Below, in pieces: positions 58,501 to 64,000 of a DNA stretch of 64,000 nt (the first letter of the stretch is position 1; the number at the start of each line of letters is the position of its first letter). The stretch comes from Uloborus plumipes (Eukaryota; Arthropoda; Arachnida; Araneae; Uloboridae). Location of the stretch: the NCBI GenBank assembly GCA_038373865.1, contig JAXGGA010001640.1, positions 1 through 64,000 on the forward strand, in the 5' to 3' direction. The notes under the pieces are model-generated. The model had not been told where the DNA came from, did not search any database, and saw only the letters and a program-made list of their open reading frames with translations. The position numbers and the translations under genes were made by a program.

Positions 58501-59786
58501 AACATAAATGCGTAATAATATAGCAAAATAAATTGAAGTCAATGCGCTTATTTTGTTGGAATATTCTTGAAAACTTATCTGCGATTTATACAGATGCAAA
58601 AAAGTCTCTTTTATGTTTTTAACAACAATAGAACTCACAACCCACCTATGAGTTAACAAATAGTAAATAAACATTGAAAAATTAATACAGCAGATGAGAA
58701 AAAAATAAATGAAAATATGCGTAATAAACGGAAATGCGTATTTTCATTCGAGTGTCCTTTTTTCTTTTCTGTAATTCATTCTTTCCCGAGCTATTTTCTT
58801 TCAAGAAATTGTTAATATTTCTTCTAGCAGCGGGTAACTTCAGAAATGTAACCTCTAGAATTTTTGTTTCTTCTTTTCTACCTTATCTCGTTTGCGACCT
58901 GTTCCTGCGAATGAATGCTGCAAAGAGGTTAGAACCCTGCTCTTTGTAAGCAGTTTTGGAATGCTCCGTAAGTGGAGTAAAATTTTAGGAAGTGGATTAA
59001 ACGGTGTTTATTCCAGCCTCGTTTTTATAGTGACTCGAATATAAACAACAACGCTTTGTGAGAATAGAAATGGCGCTGGGTCTGGTGAAGGTTCACATTC
59101 TATAAGTAAGGATGACCTAGATTTACAAAGACGTAGCTCAAATGAATATCACTAATTATTTTCGAGATGACATCGTTTGAGACAATGGGTAATTAATAAA
59201 CGGGCGATTCCGTCTTCACGTGCGAGACAATTGACTAAATTCCCCCTACATGTTGTACATGTGTAAAAATTACTTAGAGTCTTAGAGAAAAAAAATCAAA
59301 AATTTGTGGACTTAGGAAAATGATCGGACCTGTGTGATTTGTTTATTCGCAAAGTATTTTTTTCTGTTATCTGTTTGAATTGTCATTTTTGAAATGAAAT
59401 TTACCTATCTCGTCCGTTTTAGATTTTTCAATTGTCGAAAAATATTCCCCGGATCTATTGTTCTATTCTCCAAATACATACTCTGCTTTCCTATTAATTA
59501 CTTTTTTATTATTAGTTTCAAGAAAAAAATATGCCATTCTACAAAAAATCAGATATTTTGTCCTGTAAGTAAGAGTTCTATATTTTATTTTGTCATAATT
59601 ATTTAAAAAGGAACTAAACAAAAATGTTTCTTAAAGAATAACAGACATGTTCGTGATTTCTGAAGCAAACATTTTTTTCTGATTATACGTTTTGAAATAA
59701 GTACAGAGGTGTATTGTTCAGTACAAAATGTCTGCTTCTATGTGGAATGGCTCAAACGCATTTCAAATTTAATTATTGACTAACCA
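55554..59786. other. AT-rich stretch, no supported gene
   Basis: A GA repeat occurs at about 58066-58083. The minus-strand open frame 56371-56652 is somewhat less AT-rich but shows no recognisable motif. No element ends found. Confidence 0.4.
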
Positions 59787-60014
59787 CCGTAAATCAGTGT
59801 TACTTGGACCCAGAAGAGGGCTACTTGAGCCCACAGTAAAATGATAAAATCTGGGTTTGGTACTAGCGTTAGAGACTGCAGAGGGCTTCTCCCTAGTGGA
59901 GAAACGAGGAACTACGTGCAAGTCTTCAACTAGTAGATACCAAACCTAGATTTTATCATTTTATTGTAGTGGGCTCAAGTAACCCCCTAGGGTCCAAGTA
60001 ACCCTGATTTACGG
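59787..60014. mobile_element. foldback MITE (CCGTAAATCAG family, 228 bp)
   Basis: CCGTAAATCAGTGTTACTTG pairs with CAAGTAACCCTGATTTACGG, and AAAATGATAAAATCTGGGTT with its complement near 59940-59965. The right flank is TA; the left flank is CA, perhaps a mutated TA. Confidence 0.8.
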
Positions 60015-60039
60015 TACTCAGTCAGTCTAGAAATTTGGA

Positions 60040-60490
60040 TGTGCGTTGCTTCACTTTCCCCACTGTACCATCATTTGGTGTGACGTCCGACTGCCACAGT
60101 ACACCCATGCCATAGAGGCCCGCTTATAGGCAAGGTAACCAACCATTCAGAGTACAGCAACACATTCAAGGATCACAACAGCCCATTCACAGAGAAAGTA
60201 CATCCAAACCCGAGCCGGTATTCGAACCCTGAAACCTCCCCATCCGCAGGCTTCTCTGACCACTACACTGTTAAAACTACAGGTTGCATGTAGCACCAGC
60301 GGCATTTTTGAAGGGTGGCACTTGACTTCCTATGGTATCCTTGAAGGTTCCGTATGGATTCAAGTGGTATCCTTCAGGGGGTGCTTCTGGTGCTACAACT
60401 TTTCACCCTTAAAGTTGCCAACCTGAAAGAGTGCACCCCACTTGCATCCTGTAACTGTGTAGACAAGGTGGCCGGTTGGTGACTAACAGA
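60040..60490 (-). mobile_element. tRNA-derived SINE copy, interrupted by a MITE
   Basis: The minus strand holds a B-box-like GGTTCGAATACC (complement at about 60219-60230) and tRNA-like GTGGTCAGAG. The body matches the copy at 39.55 kb. The MITE 60266-60459 is inserted in the tRNA-like head, between CACTA and TAGACAAGGTGGCC. Confidence 0.7.
60266..60459. mobile_element. TA-flanked MITE (CACTGTTAAAACTAC family), copy 1
   Basis: It starts CACTGTTAAAACTACAGGTT and ends GTAACTGTG, with TA outside both ends (60264-60265 and 60460-60461). It shares AGCACCAGCGGCA and GGTGCTACAACTTTTC words with copy 2 at 62846. Confidence 0.7.
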
Positions 60491-61279
60491 AAGAAAAGTT
60501 TTATGGGTTCGCAAATGATGTCATATGTTGATAGGTTTGGGGAGTTCAGGAAATTATGACAATTTTAAACAAGGGGGAGGAACTACTATTTCGTGTGGCA
60601 TCATGCATTTGTTAAGTAACAACATGGGTATGAAAAATAGCGTGTCATGTGACAAGAGGAGGAGAGGGGTCAAGTGAAAAGTAACACTTTGTGACAAAAG
60701 GCGGAGGAGGCGGTCAAATATGTTGAATTACAGTATGACATTAATACGGACAGCCTCATAAGATGAAAATTCGAAAATCTAAAAAAAAAAAAAAAAAAAT
60801 GATAAATTTGTTAAAAAAATAATTTAAACTATAGTTTAAAAAAAATAAAAAATAGGCTTTTAAACTATATTTCATGATACTGAATACTGATTTACTGAAC
60901 TGATTTCCATCTGATTTTCGAAACTATTGAATATCCGCTCTCTTTCTAAACTCACATGAACTTATAATACATCAACATGTAATATAATTTATCCTTTGGT
61001 ATTAATAATAGTGTTAAATATATATTAATTTTATGTTTGTTAAGAACGTGAATTTTGTCTTTTATTCAGAGTTACATGCATACATACAAACCCACATGTG
61101 AAAATAATAAAAACGTATTGAAAAGAATAAATTGGAGAAAAATTCTAAAGGCTAAATGAAAATTGTGGCCATTAACCAAGAGTAGCTCATCCTATATATA
61201 AAAAATAAGAAAAGCGTGGTCCCGTGCCTTGTAGTTAGTTACACATACCGCGAAAAACTTTTTATCGGTGCTAATGTAG

Positions 61280-61471
61280 ACGAGAACACTCCTCCCTTTC
61301 TGTTCCCAATTTCCCGGCCTTGATCCTGAAGTCCGCTCCGTGTGCCGTGCCACACCCACGAGGGTTAACGACGGAGACGACGCCCCTCGGCGGAGAGATA
61401 CATTAGTGCCCGAACCTGTGGCCGAGATGATTATACAAATTACTGAAGCGCAGACCGCAGATTCGGAATGA
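61280..61471 (+). other. GC-rich open block, possible terminal exon
   Basis: After GCTAATGTAG, a possible acceptor, one frame stays open for 63 codons to a TGA at 61469. It reads TRTLLPFCSQFPGLDPEVRS, VCRATPTRVNDGDDAPRRRD and TLVPEPVAEMIIQITEAQTA. The composition is far richer in GC than its surroundings and the frame lacks low-complexity runs. There is no ATG, and the pyrimidine tract is weak. Could be an exon, a UTR or an unknown repeat. Confidence 0.25.
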
Positions 61472-61508
61472 GCTGTTTTTTAAGGCAGAGTTACCCTATA
61501 GAATGGGT

Positions 61509-61512
<4 letters not shown>

Positions 61513-61596
<84 letters not shown>
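61513..61596. repeat. TA dinucleotide microsatellite
   Basis: About 84 bases of uninterrupted TA, directly next to the left end of a Tc1-like element. The element may have inserted into a shorter TA repeat; a further ATATATATATAT lies on its right side at 62832-62843. Confidence 0.97.
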
Positions 61597-61599
<3 letters not shown>

Positions 61600-62829
61600 C
61601 ACACAGTCCAGTCACATTAATGTGGCCACCAGTCAAAAGCCAGAATAACCACCTTTCTCAGAAAGGACTGCAGCAAGACGTGCAGGAAGAGAGTCGGGAA
61701 TTAGGTACCTGAAGGTGTTTGCTGGGATATTAAGCCATGCCAACTTCAATGCCGTGTCCAGCTGCGCCGCTAGATACGCGGGTGAGGATCCATGGTGCGA
61801 ACAACCCAATCAAGATGGTCCCACAGATTCTTGATTGGGCTTAAGTCAGGTGAGTTTGCAAACCAGGGGAGAACGGTAAACTCATCCTGGTGACCTTCGA
61901 ACCACGCATGTTCACTGGCAGCTGCATGGCACTTCGCATTGTCCGGCTGGTAGATGCCATTATCCTGAGGAAAAACAATATCCATATAGGGGTGGACATG
62001 GACCGCAAGGGCAGATGCGTACTTGTATTGATCCATCGTGCCTTCTATAAGGATGAGTGAACCCATAGAGCCCCAGGAAAACATTCCCCAGACCATAATG
62101 CTCCTGCCTCTAGCTTGGACCGTTCCGGCAATGGTTGCAGGGTGTTTGCTTTCAGAGGTTTCACGCCTTTTAAGCCAGCATCCGTCAGTCGATGGAGCAT
62201 AAAACGTGATTCATCAGTAAATGCTACCTCTCAACACTCAATGGATGTCCAGCAGTGGTACTGGCGTGCAAATTCCAGGGTTCGTCGTCGATGGACAGTA
62301 GTAAGCATTGGTACATAAAACCAGTCTTCTGCTTCTGGAGCCCAGACACAGCAAGGTCCGCTAAACAGTAGTGTGGGAGACGATGTTGATAGTCCTTGGT
62401 TCATCTGGGGAGTCAGTTGCTCAACAGTAGACCGTCTATTGACCCAAATGCATCTCCGCAGCCGTCGTTTGCCTCTGTCATCTATGGCTGCTGATACACC
62501 AACTTTTTCATGTCACTGATTTTGAACAGTATCATTTTGCCATGCACGGTACACTTTCACTACGACGGCAAGCAAACAGCTCAAAAACTCCGCCATTTTG
62601 GAAGTGCTTGCACCCATGGCCCGAAAGCCAATGATCATACCCTTTTGTACGTCAGATAAATCGCTTTGTTTTTGCATTACGACAATGACAGAAACGTTTT
62701 CCAAATCCCTCACACACCCTTTATATACCCTCAACTGCACTGTGCTACTAAGTGCCTTCTGTGATTGGTTACTTAACGTCGATGTCAAAAGTACGTGGTG
62801 GTCACATTAATGTGACTGGACTGTGTGTG
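61600..62829 (-). mobile_element. Tc1-like transposon, decayed (1.23 kb)
   Basis: Ends CACACAGTCCAGTCACATTA and TAATGTGACTGGACTGTGTG are inverted, with TA outside each (61598-61599 and 62830-62831). The size suits a full-length Tc1 element. The transposase reading frame on the minus strand is broken. Confidence 0.85.
61770..62790 (-). pseudogene. Tc1-like transposase pseudogene
   Basis: The N-terminal piece (62513-62788) contains QSDLSDVQKGMIIGFRAMGA, a Tc1 helix-turn-helix start. The middle contains FTDESRFML with the first catalytic D, then a frameshift. The C-terminal piece (61770-62096) contains MVWGMFSWGSMGSLILIEGT, QPDNAKCHAAASEHAWFEGH and SPDLSPIKNLWD. The final catalytic E is replaced by K (AAG), and the D-to-K interval is 36 residues, so this is a distinct, dead relative of the DD36E type. 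Confidence 0.85.
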
Positions 62830-62845
62830 TACATATATATATATA

Positions 62846-63130
62846 CACTGTTAAAACTACAGGTTGCACAAGGCCCCTTTAAGGGTGAAAAGTTGTAGCA
62901 CCAGCGGCACCCCCTGAGGGGTAATGCTTGCCTCCCTATGGCACCCTTGAAAGTGCCATTTGGCTCTTTCGGGTGCTATAGGTCACTCATGACGCTCCAT
63001 AAGACACCCATAGGGTGCTACATGGAGCCAAATGGCACTTTCAAGGGTGCCATAAGGGAGTCAAGTGGCAACCCTCGGGGAACTGCCGATGGTGCTACAA
63101 CGTTTCCCCTTAAAGGTGCCTTGTGCAACC
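62846..63130. mobile_element. TA-flanked MITE (CACTGTTAAAACTAC family), copy 2, right end lost
   Basis: It starts CACTGTTAAAACTACAGGTT and folds on itself: CCCTTGAAAGTGCCATTTGG pairs with CCAAATGGCACTTTCAAGGG, and GGTTGCACAAGGC with GCCTTGTGCAACC. The GTAGTTTTAACAGTG end expected on the right is missing; a Tc1 fragment begins there instead. Confidence 0.75.
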
Positions 63131-63138
63131 ATGGATCC

Positions 63139-63198
63139 ATGGACCCTTCATGTCAACAAGAGACTGTTCAAGCTGGTTGAGGGTCTGTTATTGTATGA
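63139..63198 (+). pseudogene. short fragment of a Tc1 transposase
   Basis: The plus strand reads MDPSCQQETVQAG, stop, GSVIV, against MDPNCQQGTVQAGGGSVMV at residues 180-198 of the intact transposases at 7.5 and 28.8 kb. About 60 bases of an older copy of that family or a close relative survive. Confidence 0.7.
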
Positions 63199-63385
63199 GA
63201 TGAGTGCAGTTGGGATTAACACCTTTGATGAGGCTAAATAATTATTTGGTAAACTAGCTCGTTAGAGAGAGAGAGAGTGAAAGTCTCGCTACATTACGCA
63301 TTAGGAGTGTACGCACTTAATTTATGTCCTCCACTAAAGAAGTAACTTCTACTGTACTAAGTAACCATGTAATCATGTGTGAGTG

Positions 63386-63681
63386 GGGCCGTGGTGTCCC
63401 GATCGGTAAGGCATCGGACTCGTGTCCGGAGGGACCCGGGTTCGATCCCAGCCGATCAAAGATCCACCGCCTTGATTAATGGTGGCTGGGAGGCGTTAAA
63501 AATGTCGTGGTCACAAAGTCCTCCAAGTGAAACGATACCTCTGGGGGTGCTGGGCCTAGGGTTTGCTCGACCCTAGATTCTGGTTCAAAATTAAGAACAG
63601 AGCGCCCTTCAGGGCCCTATCCCGGTTAAACCACGAAACTGTGGTAGGTACGGGGGACCCTGGAGGTGTGAAATGAAATGA
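63386..63681 (+). mobile_element. tRNA-derived SINE, complete (296 bp)
   Basis: The head has an A-box-like GATCGGTAAGGCATCGGACT and a B box GGTTCGATCCC, spaced as in a tRNA, which gives an internal RNA polymerase III promoter. The body is unrelated to tRNA and the 3' end is a short GAAAT repeat. A perfect 15-bp target duplication, AATCATGTGTGAGTG, flanks it (63371-63385 and 63682-63696), which indicates LINE-assisted and fairly recent insertion. It is not the same family as the copies at 39.5 and 60 kb, as far as I can see. Confidence 0.92.
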
Positions 63682-63696
63682 AATCATGTGTGAGTG

Positions 63697-64000
63697 ACAT
63701 TTTATTTCACATTTAGTTCTCCAAAACGGGCTTTAACCGCTTTTATTCAACGTTCACAGGGCAGCACTTCAGGGCCGAGGTTATTCCTCTTAAATGAGTC
63801 CCTCAGAAGCCAACAAGGTTTAAGTTTATTTCTGGCTAGTGCTGTTGATAGACCGTACTAATATCCTGAAACTATGATAAATGGTTTATTTTGAAAAATA
63901 AGTGTCTCTTAAAGAGGGAAAAAAATGAGTTATGAGAACTTGGTAATTGCAATAATAGTGTATTGAATTAAAAATATTTTTAATGTATTATATCATGAAA
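63697..64000. other. no recognised feature
   Basis: AT-rich sequence to the window edge; nothing supported. Confidence 0.4.

Noticed and set aside
61503..61712. Open frame beginning with alternating Ile-Tyr
   Set aside because: It is only the TA microsatellite read as codons, running into the Tc1 end.
63386..63460. Possible functional tRNA gene
   Set aside because: A and B boxes are present, but the segment continues into a SINE body bounded by a 15-bp duplication, so it is a SINE head.

Overview
This is an AT-rich animal nuclear window from an arthropod, most likely a chelicerate such as a spider. The evidence is a glutamate-gated chloride channel gene with spliced exons, a second spliced gene start, a tRNA-derived SINE family and a very dense set of Tc1/mariner, pogo-like, hAT-like, Helitron-like, LTR and reverse-transcriptase relics. 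Nothing suggests a prokaryote or a virus. The lineage is inferred from gene type and repeat style and was not tested by search.

Layout. 0.8-5.8 kb: the last two coding exons of a GluCl subunit (TM3 plus loop, then TM4 and stop) on the + strand, with a pogo-like element and a MITE in the intron. 7.5-8.7 kb: an intact Tc1/mariner element. 11-13.3 kb: a pogo-like element and a Helitron-type 3' end. 13.6-21.6 kb: a TG-rich satellite, split by a solo LTR that holds a hAT element, which itself holds further insertions. 21.6-26.1 kb: a large foldback element with long imperfect arms. 26.8-33.5 kb: a Penelope-like reverse transcriptase relic cut by a hAT-type MITE and by a 5.1-kb TA-flanked element. 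That element carries a second, near-identical copy of the intact Tc1/mariner element and two other elements. 34.9-42.4 kb: MITEs, a SINE with two nested MITEs and a large hairpin. 43.2 kb: a signal-peptide first exon, start of a second host gene, with a possible later exon at 50.3 kb. 44-50 kb: hAT remnants and a decayed mariner-like element. 50.4-59.8 kb: mostly unannotatable AT-rich DNA. 59.8-63.7 kb: foldback MITEs, two SINEs, a decayed Tc1 element and a TA microsatellite.

Only the two GluCl exons, the 43.26-kb exon and the two transposase genes look like intact coding DNA. Almost everything else is mobile DNA or its debris. Many insertion boundaries can be fixed to the base from target-site duplications (TSDs), so the order of events can be read from nesting. 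No clearly new enzymatic system was seen. The best leads are the recent DD36E-type Tc1 family, a TA-flanked element with six copies of a palindromic GTAACGTGAGTCACG word, and the exon-like fragment shared between 17.4 and 50.3 kb.
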